In this document: positions 1-10,178 of the stretch, in pieces
Position numbering within the stretch: position 1 is the stretch's first letter
Layout: each line of letters opens with the position of its first letter
Assembly: GCF_025486335.1 (NCBI RefSeq)
Contig: NZ_JAOOPZ010000001.1
Coordinates: forward strand, 186,001-250,000
Length of the DNA stretch: 64,000 bases
DNA from: Mycoplasma zalophi
Lineage (GTDB): Bacteria > Bacillota_I > Bacilli_A > Mycoplasmatales > Metamycoplasmataceae
Direction of reading: 5' to 3'
The notes under the pieces: model-generated
Database searches by the model: none
Told to the model about the DNA's origin: nothing
Seen by the model: the letters and a program-made list of their open reading frames with translations, nothing else
Made by a program: the position numbers and the translations under genes

Positions 1-193
1 TGCAGATGATATAAATGAAAATATAAAAATAATAGCAGGTGATAAAATCGTTCATTCTAAATTTGGTAAGGGTGTGGTTTTAAGTTCTATGGGAGATGTA
101 ATAGAAGTTAAATTTGATATAGATGGTTCTCAAAGAATGCTTTCTAAATCACAAGCACCTATTAAAAAATACATTGATGAGGATGATGATTAA
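1..193 (+). CDS. pcrA: UvrD/PcrA-type DNA helicase, C-terminal end only
   Basis: Only the last 63 residues are in the window; the gene begins upstream. The fragment carries the tail typical of PcrA/UvrD helicases: GDKIVHSKFGKGVV is a small Tudor-like fold seen at the end of these SF1 ATPases, followed by a short acidic end (DEDDD). In the family this tail contacts RNA polymerase or nucleic acid. The full enzyme unwinds DNA in excision repair and at stalled forks. The next gene starts with GTG two bases after the stop, so the two are probably co-transcribed. The motor domains are not visible, so the exact family member (PcrA or UvrD) is inferred. Confidence 0.8.
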   Translation, partial: ADDINENIKIIAGDKIVHSKFGKGVVLSSMGDVIEVKFDIDGSQRMLSKSQAPIKKYIDEDDD

Positions 194-195
194 TT

Positions 196-1707
196 GTGAG
201 TTTTCAAATATTAATATTTATATTTACTTTAATATTATTTACAATTGTTTGTATCATAATTTTCGCTTATATAAATAAACATAAAAACAATTATGGCGTT
301 ATTCCTTTAACAATTGATTATAAAAACAAAAGAATAAAATTATTATCTTATAAAAAAAGTTCAATAAACTTAATGCCCTTTACAAAAAATGAAAAATTAA
401 ATAGTGGTAAATGACTTTCTTTTGATGAATTTTCTGATTTATTTTTAGAGCCATATAAAAACAACCTTTCTAAACTTTTTCAAGAAATAATCAACAATAA
501 ACAAGATTTAACAATTAATTTAATGACTAAAAAATATAAAATTCAATTAACCCTTATAAGTCCAACTAATATAGAAGAAGAAAATGCTGCACTTTTATAT
601 TGACAATCAATATATAAAGAAAAAACTGCGCAATTAACTTATGTTGATGACTATACCAATATAGCTAATGAAAAAAATTCTTTTAAAATTTTCTTTAATT
701 TAAAAGAAAGAAACATTCATAAAAAAGATTTATTTTTAAAATTTATAAGCACAAAATTAAATAAAAAATATAAATATAAAATTTTTGTTAAATATTCAAT
801 AATTTATCTTTCTGTTAACTTAACAAAAACACATATATTGAATAAATATTTTTATAAATTGTTAAAAATTTTTGAAGCGTCGTTTTTAAGTAAATTATGT
901 AACGGAATTATTTTTATTCCTTCTAACTTTCAAATTTCTAATTTAGATAACAATATTAACTCAATAGATTACTTGCAGTTTTTAACAAAAAAAGAATCTA
1001 AAGTTATTATTTTAAATAATTCTCATTTAACAAATGAAAGAGTTGAGGAATTTGAAGGAAATTACAAAAAAATTTCTAATTTATTGCAAAAAGGAGTAAT
1101 TAAATACATTGAAAAACCTGTTTATGAGTTTTTTAATAAACCTTCTGATATAAAATTTATTTATCCTGAAATAGATAATAATAATCAAGAATCAAATTAT
1201 GTTTTAAAGAACACAGGTTTAAAGTACAATTTTTTAGATAAATTTGTTAATATAAAAATAGAAAATAATACAAATATTTATTTTTTTCCAATAATAGATT
1301 ATGATTTTTTATACTTATCAGGACAAGAAATTAAAAAATCCTTTATAGATAAAATTAATCAAATAAAAATTGTGGTAGTTGTAAAAAATTTAAATAATTT
1401 AGATTTAATTTATACAAAAGCATTAAGTTTAAAAACATATGGAATAGATGTTATCGTTGGAGTCGCTACTTTGGATAATAATATTATTCAATTAATACAA
1501 AAAATAAATGCAGATTTTGTAGTATTAACAAAAAAAATTACCTCTTCATTAGATACATCAAAAAATTTTAGTTACTTAGTTGGATTACTAAACTTTGCAA
1601 AAGATTCTAATGTAAAATTTATTTTTGAGGATTTAGACATAACAAAACAGGGTTATAAAATAAGAAAAAATTTAAATATTTTCTTATACTCAAAGGAGAT
1701 AGAATAA
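196..1707 (+). CDS. Membrane-anchored protein with degenerate EAL-like C-terminal half
   Basis: This frame of 503 residues reads through UGA(Trp) codons. The start is GTG at 196, right after the helicase stop. Residues about 4-26 form one membrane helix; the rest is presumably cytoplasmic. The last 190 residues alternate strands and helices like an EAL domain: KIVVVVKN, then a helix, GIDVIVGV, NADFVVLTKKI, a helix, VKFIFEDLD, NIFLYSKE. The EAL signature and its metal-binding acids are absent. The preceding stretch (about 155-250) could be an equally degraded GGDEF-like unit. It may be the mollicute family called MHO_4530 in M. hominis (recalled, not checked). It overlaps the DegV gene by one base. 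Any enzymatic role is doubtful; a scaffold or nucleotide sensor is speculation. Confidence 0.7.
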
Positions 1708-2564
1708 TGAAAAAATTAGGTATTGTTATAGATTCTTTTTCTGGTTTTACAGAAAAAGAAGCAAATGGTTTTGGGTTTGAGTTTCTACCACTACAGATAA
1801 ATGTAGGTGGTGTTAATAAATTAGAAGGAATTGAAACTTCTAATGTTGAAATATTGGTTCAACTAAGAAATGGGTTAGAATGTAAAACTTCATTACCACC
1901 TTTTGCTTATATGGAAACATCACTAAAAAAATGATATGAAAAATATGATCAGGTAATTATCTTACCTTTAAACAGTCATTTATCTAGTGAACATGATTTT
2001 TTAAAGAAAATAATAGAAAATAATAATTACGGCGATAAAATAGCTATTTTTAATAATAATTTTTGTGCTTATCAATTTGTTTGGGTAGGTAAAAAATTAC
2101 TAAAAATGAATGAAGAAAATGCTTCTATAGATGAAATGATAAAGTTTTTAGAAGAATATAATGAAAGTAGTTTAAATTACATAATACCAGCAAATTTAAA
2201 CACATTAATTCAAAGTGGGAGATTAAAAAAATACCAAAAATTACTTTTAACAAGTTTAAAATTAATTCCTATAATTAAAAATAAAGATGGTATTTCTCCA
2301 GATACTGTAAAAAGATCAATTAAATCGGCAATAAATAAATCTATTGAAAAACTTATTTTATTTATTGGAGGAGAAGAAAAAATAAAAGATTATAATTTCT
2401 GAATAATAAATACAGGTGATCCTGAATTAGTTAACATAGCAACAGAAACCTTTAAATCATATAATATTTATCCAGCATTTAATACATTGGGGGCAAGTTC
2501 AATTATGATCCACGCAGGAATTGATTCAATTAGTGTGGGGGTATCTAAACATATAAATGTATAA
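1707..2564 (+). CDS. fakB: DegV family fatty-acid-binding protein (FakB-like)
   Basis: The protein has 285 residues and opens with KKLGIVIDSFSGF, the DegV N-terminal strand. NTLIQSGRLKK in the middle matches the family motif (LxxLxxGGR-like), and the C-terminal domain ends IMIHAGIDSISVGV. DegV/FakB proteins hold a fatty acid while the kinase FakA phosphorylates it; the acyl phosphate then goes to PlsX/PlsY for phospholipid synthesis. FakA and PlsX are encoded together at 37460-40133. AAAGGAG lies just upstream of the ATG, which overlaps the previous stop by one base. The end overlaps the next gene by eight bases, which indicates translational coupling. Confidence 0.85.
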
Positions 2565-3483
2565 ACACAATAATTTTCAAGAATTTTATTTAAATAGCAA
2601 CCAACACAAAATATATTACTCAGTTTCAGGTAATCCAAATGGAATTCCTGTTATTTTTGTTCATGGAGGACCTGGTGGTGGTACAACTTCAGAAGATACT
2701 AGATTTTTTGACCCCGAAGTATTTAAAGTTATTTTATTTGACCAAAGAGGATGCGGAAAAAGTTTACCAGCAGCAGAAATTAAAAACAACAACACTCATT
2801 TACTAATAGAAGATATGGAAAATATTAGAAAAATCTTAAACATCGATAAATGAATAATTTTTGGTGGATCATGAGGTACAACACTTTCGCTTCTTTATGC
2901 ACAAAAAAACCCAGAAAATGTTATTCACATGGTGCTTAGAGGTATTTTCTTAGCAAGAAATTCTGATTTAGAATGATTATATGGAAACAATGGTGCAAGT
3001 GTATTTTTTACCAAAGAATATGAAAAATTTCAACAATATAGCAATCAAAACACAACACCCTCAATAATTAAGTTTTATTATGATCACATCCAAAACAAAG
3101 ATCTAAATATAGCAGTAGAAGCAGCTAAGCAATGAGCAGATTGAGAAATGTCAGTTATAACACTTTTACCTAATAAAAATACTATTGAAAATGCTCAAGA
3201 TATAATAAATTTCAGCATTTTAGAAACTCATTATTTTATTAATAATTGTTTTATAGAAGAAAATCAAATTTTAAATAATGCTCATAAAATAAAAGATATT
3301 CCTATTGAAATAATTCATGGGCGTTATGATGTTGACTGTAGAGTTTCTTCTGCTTATGAACTATCTAAACATTTAAATGATTGCAATTTACAAATAATAG
3401 AAGCCGCAGGACACTCTTCAAGAGAAAAAAGTATAGAATTAGCTCTTTTTGAAACAATGGAAAAAATTAAAAACGTTTATTAA
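2557..3483 (+). CDS. pip: Proline iminopeptidase (alpha/beta hydrolase)
   Basis: The protein has 308 residues. Alpha/beta hydrolase motifs of the S33 family occur in order: oxyanion loop HGGPGGG (about residue 37), DQRGCGKS, the nucleophile elbow GGSWG with the catalytic Ser (Trp encoded by UGA), a late acid in HGRYDVDC, and the catalytic His in AGHSS near the end. The enzyme removes N-terminal proline from peptides in the cytoplasm, which is useful for an amino-acid-scavenging parasite. The start overlaps the degV end by eight bases. A strong terminator follows, so this is the last gene of the first operon. Confidence 0.92.
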
Positions 3484-3492
3484 TTAAAAAAC

Positions 3493-3523
3493 AAAGAACC
3501 AGTTTTAATACTGGTTCTTTTTA
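3493..3523 (+). terminator. Rho-independent terminator after pip
   Basis: A ten-base perfect stem AAAGAACCAG/CTGGTTCTTT with an eight-base loop is followed by a T-rich stretch. It closes the pcrA-to-pip operon. Confidence 0.9.
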
Positions 3524-3566
3524 ATTTTTTATAAAAATTTAAAAATCATTAAGTTAAGGGTTTTGA

Positions 3567-4483
3567 TTATATTTTAATGTATTTTGTTGCTCTTCCTCTA
3601 CCAACTTGTTTTATCTTATTAATGTTTTGCAATTCATTTAATGTCCTCTCTATTGTTCTTTTTGATATTTTTGGGCATAAATCATGATGTCTTTTTTAGA
3701 TAGAGTAATTAATGATTTTTCAAAGACAAAAAATATTATCTCTACTGAAGTTAATTTTTTTTCCAATTAAATTAAATATTTCATCACATTCTTGATATGC
3801 TTTTAATAAAATACCTAACACATATCTTATAAAAGGAATTTTATTATTTTTATTATGTCAATTCTCGCTTGATTTTTGTAATTCGTAATAATAAGAGTCT
3901 TTTGTTTGTTCAATAAGCATTTCTATACTTATGTATCTTCCAACAAAAAAATGAAATTTATAAAGTAAAAGAAGCATCAACATTCTACTCATTCCCCCAT
4001 TACCATCATCAAAAGGGTGAATGTATAAAAAATCATGTATAAGTGTGGGTATTAAAATAATGGAAAAATATTTACTTTTATCGCTTCTTTGTAAGCTAAT
4101 ATCATATTATCAATATAATTTTCTGTGTCAAAACTTTTTACAGGTTCAAATCATGTTTTTTTATTTCCAAATGAATCCGCTTCTATGATGATGTTGTCTG
4201 ATGTTTTAAATTTACCTTTATAATTTGCATGAGAATAAGAATATAGTTGATTATGAAGTGTTAATATATTACTTTTTGTAAACTCGATGTATTCATAATT
4301 TTCATTAATTATATCAAGCACATATCTATAGCCTGTAATTTCTTCTTCATTTCTATTTTTAGGCTTTATTTTTTATTCATTAATTCATGTAGTCTTGTGT
4401 CATTTGCATAAATTTCCTCTATAACATTTGAATACTTTGTACTTTGTATTTTGGCGTATTAAACTATTTTTTATAGACCTCAT
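3567..4483 (-). pseudogene. Fic-domain (Fido) protein, broken by several frameshifts
   Basis: Read on the minus strand, the pieces reassemble into a Fic protein: EEIYANDTRLHELMNK, then (frameshift near 4370) NEEEITGYRYVLDII, then (frameshift near 4080) LIHDFLYIHPFDDGNGGMSR, and after a frameshift near 3690 a winged-helix tail ending GRGRATKYIKI. A further shift near 4440 separates the possible start at 4483. Intact Fic enzymes transfer AMP or phosphate using HPFxxGNGR. Here the key Arg of GNGR is Gly, so the active site was damaged as well as the frame. Fic genes often come with mobile or toxin-antitoxin DNA, and the flanking 4500-4690 stretch also looks decayed. Confidence 0.85.
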
Positions 4484-4535
4484 TATTACAAAGGCGAAAA
4501 AATAACAATAAATTTTAAAAAGAGGGAAATAAGAA

Positions 4536-4664
4536 ATGTATACAGTGCTTACAATAAAACAATACTCAAGACATAATGATTTTGTTTTTGTTGATGTGGT
4601 AATGAAAAAACAGTTAAACTTAAATTTAAAATATCACAGTACCTTGCTTTGGTGTTTAAAATAA
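4536..4664 (+). pseudogene. Short reading frame, probably a remnant
   Basis: A 42-codon frame begins MYTVLTIKQYSRHNDFVF after a weak ribosome site (AGAGGG). A neighbouring frame remains open from about 4595 (CGNEKTVKLKFK) past the stop, which suggests one frameshift in a formerly longer gene. No family is recognised. A degraded transposase or phage gene is one possibility. It lies between the dead fic gene and tmcAL, where nothing else appears intact. Confidence 0.35.
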
Positions 4665-4698
4665 AAAACCATTTTTTATCTTTATTTTTTATTTTAAA

Positions 4699-5604
4699 TT
4701 AATTTTGTTGTTTATTACTCCATATATAGATTTGCAACAATGTTCTTTGTATTCTTGAGTTTGTATATCTTCTACTTGTGCAAGCTTCAATGAATTCTTC
4801 TCAAGTGTCTAAATATATATGTTTTTTAAATAAATTTTCCATTCCCTCTGAAACCATTTTAATTTCTTTAAGTATTTCAACAGGGGTATTTTTTATTATT
4901 TCTTGAATTTCTTTATAGTGATTTTTTAGTCTATCTGGCATCTTATTTATAATAACCGGACTAAATTGAGAAAAATCTTTATTCTCAAAAATAAGTTCCC
5001 TAATATAAGAAGCACTGGCAAATTCTTCTTTTGTAAAATCAGAATGAAATGGTATTGTTCTTTTTATACAGTGTGGTGTGATTTTATAATCATTAAAAAC
5101 AATTTCTTTTACGTATTCAAATCCTAAAATATCGTTAGGTAATTTAAATTCTTGCCCAATCAATTCTTTTAGTGATTCAGAAGAAGATCTAACAAAAGAA
5201 AAACCTTGTTTTAATCATTTTTTTACATTTTTATTATATTGATCTATATTGTTTTTTATTGCATTTGCAGCTTCAACAAACACAGAAATATCTTCAGTTT
5301 CTGAACCAAAAAAAACATTATCTATTTTATGTTTATGAATTAATTCTATTGCTCCCTTTGCAAATATATGTGCTGCTTGAGCGCTGTAATTATAATCCAA
5401 TTTTATAACTTCATTTGCTCCATATTTTAAAGCTAATTCTTTTCTATATTCAAAATCTAAAACATTAAAATCTCCGCGTTGTGTGTAGTTATCGGTTAAA
5501 ATAATATAAATTTTTTGATCTTTAAAAATTTTTTTTGCTTGTTTTAGTTGATATATGTGTCCATTATGAAATGGATTATATTCCGCAATTATAGCAACAG
5601 ACAT
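4699..5604 (-). CDS. tmcAL: tRNA(Met) cytidine acetate ligase (TmcAL/YlbM family)
   Basis: The protein has 301 residues. The nucleotidyltransferase signature lies at the start: SVAIIAEYNPFHNGH, where HNGH is the HxGH ATP-binding motif. GSETEDI follows near residue 95, and the C-terminal TSRRYTNSRIQR is the conserved tail of YlbM proteins. TmcAL acetylates the wobble cytidine of elongator tRNA-Met using acetate and ATP. It is shorter than the roughly 400-residue Bacillus protein, as is usual in mycoplasmas. The ATG follows AAAGGAG. Upstream on the same strand are TTGACA and TATTAT 18 bases apart (5640-5670), a good promoter. Divergent from mnmE, another tRNA wobble enzyme. Confidence 0.88.
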
Positions 5605-5988
5605 AGTTTCTCCTTTGTTGTAAATATTTATACATTAATTATAATAGTTTATATATAAATATGATGTCAATAACTTTTATGTAAAAAAGTGTCAATATTT
5701 ATTTATAGACATTTTATTTACATTGATTTTGATAAATTTTAGCTTTTTATTTACCTTTTTTAGACATTTTGATATGATGCGATGGTTTTTACACTAATTT
5801 TAAAAAGGTTATTGACATAATATAAACATTTTATTAAATAAAAAAATGTCTATATATAAGTTATTTTTTATATTTTTTACACTTATTACACAACTTATTA
5901 TTATTAATTAAACTAAAAATAAAAAACTTTTTTCTTTTTTCATCCCCTATCTGGATTTTTAATTTATTTATAATATAATATATAAATT
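5605..5988. promoter_or_regulatory. Divergent intergenic region between tmcAL and mnmE
   Basis: These 384 bases hold no gene. Leftward TTGACA/TATTAT elements serve tmcAL. TAGACATTTT occurs at 5706-5715 and 5761-5770, and its inverse lies at 5843-5852 as part of AAAATGTCTATA. GTCAATAAC at 5666-5674 is the exact inverse of GTTATTGAC at 5808-5816, which itself contains a TTGACA pointing towards mnmE. Two overlapping TATAAT boxes (5969-5979) sit immediately before the mnmE start. Confidence 0.5.
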
Positions 5989-7308
5989 ATGTGAGATACA
6001 ATAACAGCAATAAGTTCAGGGAAAGTAAATCAAGCTATTTCAATAATTAGAATAGCAGGACCTGAAGCAATACAAATAATAAAAAAAATTTTTACAGGTA
6101 AAGAAGGGAAAAATAAAGAAATCACATTTGGTCTAATAAAAGATAATCAACAAATTATTGATGAAGTATTAGTTGCTTGATTTCCTGGAAAAAATAATTA
6201 TATAGGAGAAGATACAGTTGAAATAAATTGTCATGGTGGTATAGTTGTTTCAAATATGATATTAGAATTAATATTATCACATGGGGCAAGAATGGCTGAA
6301 CCTGGAGAATTTAGTAGAAGAGCATATTTAAATGGAAAAATTGATTTAGTAAAAGCTGAAGCAATAAATGATTTAATTCATGCAAAAACAACAAAACAAG
6401 CGCAAATGTCTATTAATAAATTTGATAATAAATTTTCTAATTTAATTAATAATTTTCTAATAGATATTACATATTTAATTGGTCATTTAGAAGTAAATAT
6501 AGATTATCCAGAAATTACAGATGTTGAAGAACTTACATCAGAACTAGTTAAACCTAAAATAAAAGAATTAATTAATGACATTAACAAAATTATTAAAGTA
6601 TCAGAAAATGCGACAAAAATTTACGAAGGTATTAATGTAGCAATTGTTGGAAAACCTAATGTTGGAAAAAGTTCATTATTAAATGCTTTAATTAAAGAGT
6701 CAAAAGCAATAGTTACTGATATAGCGGGTACAACTAGAGATATAGTTGAAGGGAGTTTTCAAATTGAAGGTATATTATTTAAATTAATTGATACTGCAGG
6801 AATAAGAAAAACTACTGATAAAATCGAACAAATCGGAATCGAAAAGGCAAAACAAATCATAGAATCATCTGAAATAGTAATTCATGTTGTAGATTCAAAT
6901 TCAGAGCTTGATGAAGAAGATTTAGCAATAGAAGCAGCATCAAAATTTAAAAAATATATTCGTGTTTATAATAAAAATGATTTGTCAAAAATTACTGACA
7001 AAAACAAAATTAAAATTTCTGCATTAAATAATGATTTAGAAGAATTAGAAATAGCACTTGTTGAAAATTACAAAGATATTGATTTAAACAGCGATTATTT
7101 AATTTACAATACAAGACAATTAGCTGCTATAAAATCAGCTAAATTAAACTTAGAAGAAGCGTTAAATGGTTTAGAATATGGATTTGGTCCAGAGGTTATT
7201 GTTGTTGATATAACAGAAGCTTGAAAAAATATAGGAAGCATTGTAGGTAAAGACTCACCTGATGATCTTCTAACAACAATTTTTAGTAATTTCTGTTTAG
7301 GTAAATAA
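5989..7308 (+). CDS. mnmE: tRNA modification GTPase MnmE
   Basis: The protein has 439 residues. The N-terminal TrmE domain includes EINCHGG and [18 protein letters not shown]. The inserted G domain has GKPNVGKSS (P-loop), [14 protein letters not shown] and NKND. The protein ends FCLGK, the conserved C-terminal Cys motif. With MnmG it makes carboxymethylaminomethyl or related side chains on wobble uridine. The second codon is UGA (Trp). There is no Shine-Dalgarno sequence; a TATAAT ends ten bases before the ATG, so the mRNA is probably leaderless. The methyltransferase gene begins one base after the stop. Confidence 0.95.
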
Positions 7309-7309
7309 T

Positions 7310-8647
7310 ATGGAATATAAATTAAATCAAATTTTAAAAAATCAAAAAACTACAGAATTTAGTTATGATGCATTAGGAGTAATTAGAAAAGAAAATTACT
7401 CTATTTTTGTATTTGGAATGCTTGAAAATGAAGAAGCTGATATTGAGTTAATTAAAGTAAATTCTAAATTTGCATTTGCTAAAATTGTTAATTTAATTAA
7501 AAAAAATCCAAAAAGGATCAATGATTTGAACTTAAAAGCAGTTTCAAATAATGCTTTAAGTATTTTAAAATATGAAGATCAACTACAATTTAAACAAAAC
7601 ATTGTTTCTTATTTGTTTAAAAGACAACTAAATTATGAAAACATAAATTCTATAATTCCTTCTGAAAATCAGTGAAATTATAGAAATAAAGTAGTTTTAT
7701 TTGTTGAAAATAAAAACAACAAATATAAATTAGGTACATATGAAAAAATGTCACACACATTAATTGAAGAAGAAAATTATAATTTAGCTGTTTATCCTAT
7801 TAATAAGGTTGTTAATTTTTTAAGTAAAAATATTAATTTTTTTAATTTATATTCAAACAAAATTAAAAGAATAATGATAAGAGCAACAAAAGAAAATAAT
7901 CAAGTTCAAGTTGTGTTTGTTACTGAAAATAAACAACCTTTTCCTTTAAAATTTTTAAGTTTACTAGAAAATGAAATCAGTGAAATTGTTTCTATTATTC
8001 ACAATATTGACGATAAGAAAAATAAAAATAATTTACTTGGTAATTTTTATAAAGTTATTTTTGGTAAAGAATATTTAATTGATACATTAGGGGATTTTAA
8101 ATTTAAGTTGAATTGAAATTCTTTTTTTCAGGTTAATGCAAAACAAGCTATAACACTTTATAATGCAATGTTAAAAGCAATAAACATTACTAAAGAAGAT
8201 GTTGTTTTAGACGCATATTGCGGAATAGGTACAATTACTACTTTTTTAGCTCAAAAAGCAAAAAAAGTAATTGGCGTTGAAATTGTAAAAGAAGCAATTG
8301 ATAATGCAAAAGAATCACAAGAAATAAATGCAATAGAAAATATTGAATTTTATGCAAATGATATAGATAAACAAATGAAAATATTAAATCAACAAAACAT
8401 AAAATTCGATGTAATTTCAGTAGATCCCCCTAGATCAGGTTTAACAAGTGAATTTATGGATTTAATAATTAAACAAGCACCAAAAACAATTTCTTATATT
8501 AGTTGTAATGTGCATACGTTAGTTAGAGATTTAGTTTACTTAAGTAAATATTATAAAATTGATTTTGTTCAACCGATTGATATGTTTCCACAGACTCCAC
8601 ATATAGAAATTGTTGTTATTCTTTCTGAAATAAATGTTGCTTCATAA
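7310..8647 (+). CDS. 23S rRNA/tRNA uracil-5 methyltransferase (TrmA/RlmCD family)
   Basis: The protein has 445 residues. The C-terminal Rossmann methyltransferase has DAYCGIGTITTFLA (SAM binding), DPPRSGL, and YISCNVHTLVRDL with the catalytic Cys; PHIEIVV carries the final Glu. The family methylates C5 of uridine in 23S rRNA or tRNA. At the position where relatives carry the 4Fe-4S cluster (CxxxxxCGGCxLQ), this protein reads SNNALSILKYEDQLQFKQ, so the cysteines are gone while the following QL...KQ is kept. Coupled to mnmE with a one-base gap. The substrate site (m5U747/m5U1939 or T54) cannot be told from sequence. Confidence 0.88.
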
Positions 8648-8702
8648 TAGATCAATAACAGTTTTTATGATAAAATAACAAACAACAATGAAACGAGGAA
8701 AA

Positions 8703-9977
8703 ATGAAGAAAAAACAGTCATTATGATTAATGTTGATTCCTTTAATAGCTGCTGGTGGAGCAGGGATATATTTAACATTTAATAGTAAAATAACTCAAGA
8801 TAATAACAATAATAACACAAATCAAGCAGAGGCGAATTTTAGTGCTAAAGAAAGAAGTCAATTAACTTCCCTTGCTAAAAAAGAAACAATTTTTGTTAGA
8901 CCTCCTTTTGCTGCGAAATTTTTATTAAAAACAAATAATAAAGATATAACAGTTGTTTTTGATCACTTAGATAGTCCAGATAGAAGAGAAAGTAAAAAAT
9001 ATAATGAACCATTTCCAGCCCAAAGTTTAGCTGATAGTAATGTTAGTTACCAAGATCTAAAAAAACAAGGAGCACAAGAGGTAAGTGAATTTTTAGCTAT
9101 TGATGATGTTCTTAAATATTACAAAGATGAATTTAAAAGTGCTTTAACAATATTTGGTGGAGATACTAATATCAAAAACGACAATTATTATTTAGCAAGA
9201 AAATTTTCAAATGAAATAGAAAGTACATTAGAAAATTCACTTCATTTAAAAAGACATAAAGAAAAGTATTTAACTAGTTTAGGTACAAAAGGTAATTATG
9301 CAAACCAATATGACAAAATGTTCTTTATAAATGCTGATAAAGAAAATTTTGAAGTTGATACAATAAAAGACGATCAATTAAAACAATTTAAAGTTGATAT
9401 TTATAAAACATTTAAATATTTTATTGAGAAAAGTATTTTAAAAAGATATGATGATTTTAAAGAAGCAAAAAATGATAATTTAACAATTAGAAATAGAATT
9501 AGTGATCATGCTCCAGTATTTACTGACGTAAATTTAAAAAATGTAACAAAAATAAACACAATAAAAGTTGATAAAAAATTAGTTCAAGATTTTGAAGGTT
9601 ATAGAAAAAAAGATAACACAATAAGAATAGCACACTGAAATATTTTAAACTATAAAGGTGGAGGAGCTAAAAGTCTAGCAATAGCAAATATAATTTATAA
9701 ATCAGGTTTTGATATTGTTGGATTAACAGAAATAAATGATAATCAAGGTGCAAGTGTTCAACAGATAGTTGATAATTTAAATAAATTAGATAATTCACAA
9801 AGATTTAAATACGTTGTTCAAAATGCAAATGATACAATTATTCCAAAATTTTTACTAGATTCTGAGAGATTTGGTAAAGCTCAACAAGAGCAAGTTGCAA
9901 TAATTTATGATTCAGAAAATTTTGAATATAAAGACTCAAAAACATATACAAAAACAATACCTTATTTCATAGATTAA
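8703..9977 (+). CDS. Membrane-anchored MnuA-type nuclease with swapped domain halves (copy 1)
   Basis: The protein has 424 residues. Residues about 7-25 form a membrane anchor with no lipobox Cys, so the domain should face outward. Two blocks match halves of the endonuclease/exonuclease/phosphatase (EEP) domain of mycoplasma membrane nucleases, in reverse order. Residues 60-275 carry the usual second half: FVRPPFAAKF, FDHLDSP, GAQE, GDTN (D154, N156), YDKMFF, SDHAP (S267-H269). Residues 307-424 carry the usual first half: IRIAHWNILN (W312), GLTEI (E343), VAIIYDSENF. All recognisable catalytic motifs remain, so an active circular permutant is plausible. A close paralogue follows. Likely role: digesting host nucleic acid for nucleotide uptake. 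Confidence 0.8.
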
Positions 9978-9979
9978 TT

Positions 9980-10003
9980 AAACTCGCAAAAACCGAGTTT
10001 TTA
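9980..10003 (+). terminator. Terminator after nuclease copy 1
   Basis: The stem AAACTCG/CGAGTTT has a seven-base loop and is followed by TT-rich sequence. The 175 bases after it, up to the next gene, hold no convincing feature. Confidence 0.75.
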
Positions 10004-10178
10004 ATTACAAAAATTCCAGGTTTATGTCTTATTTAATTTTGCTTATAAAGATAATTTATTTGAAACAATTAAAAATACATCTTCTTTTGTTATACTTAAA
10101 ACATGATTAAACATTAATCAATATGTTGATATGTTTAGAGCGACATATGGGATTGTTATAAATAAAAAAAGGTGAGCA

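Noticed and set aside
10005-10178. Open frame running in phase into nuclease copy 2 from upstream
   Set aside because: It has no plausible start or ribosome site, lies after a terminator, and the ATG at 10179 has its own AGGTGA and begins a normal membrane-anchor sequence.
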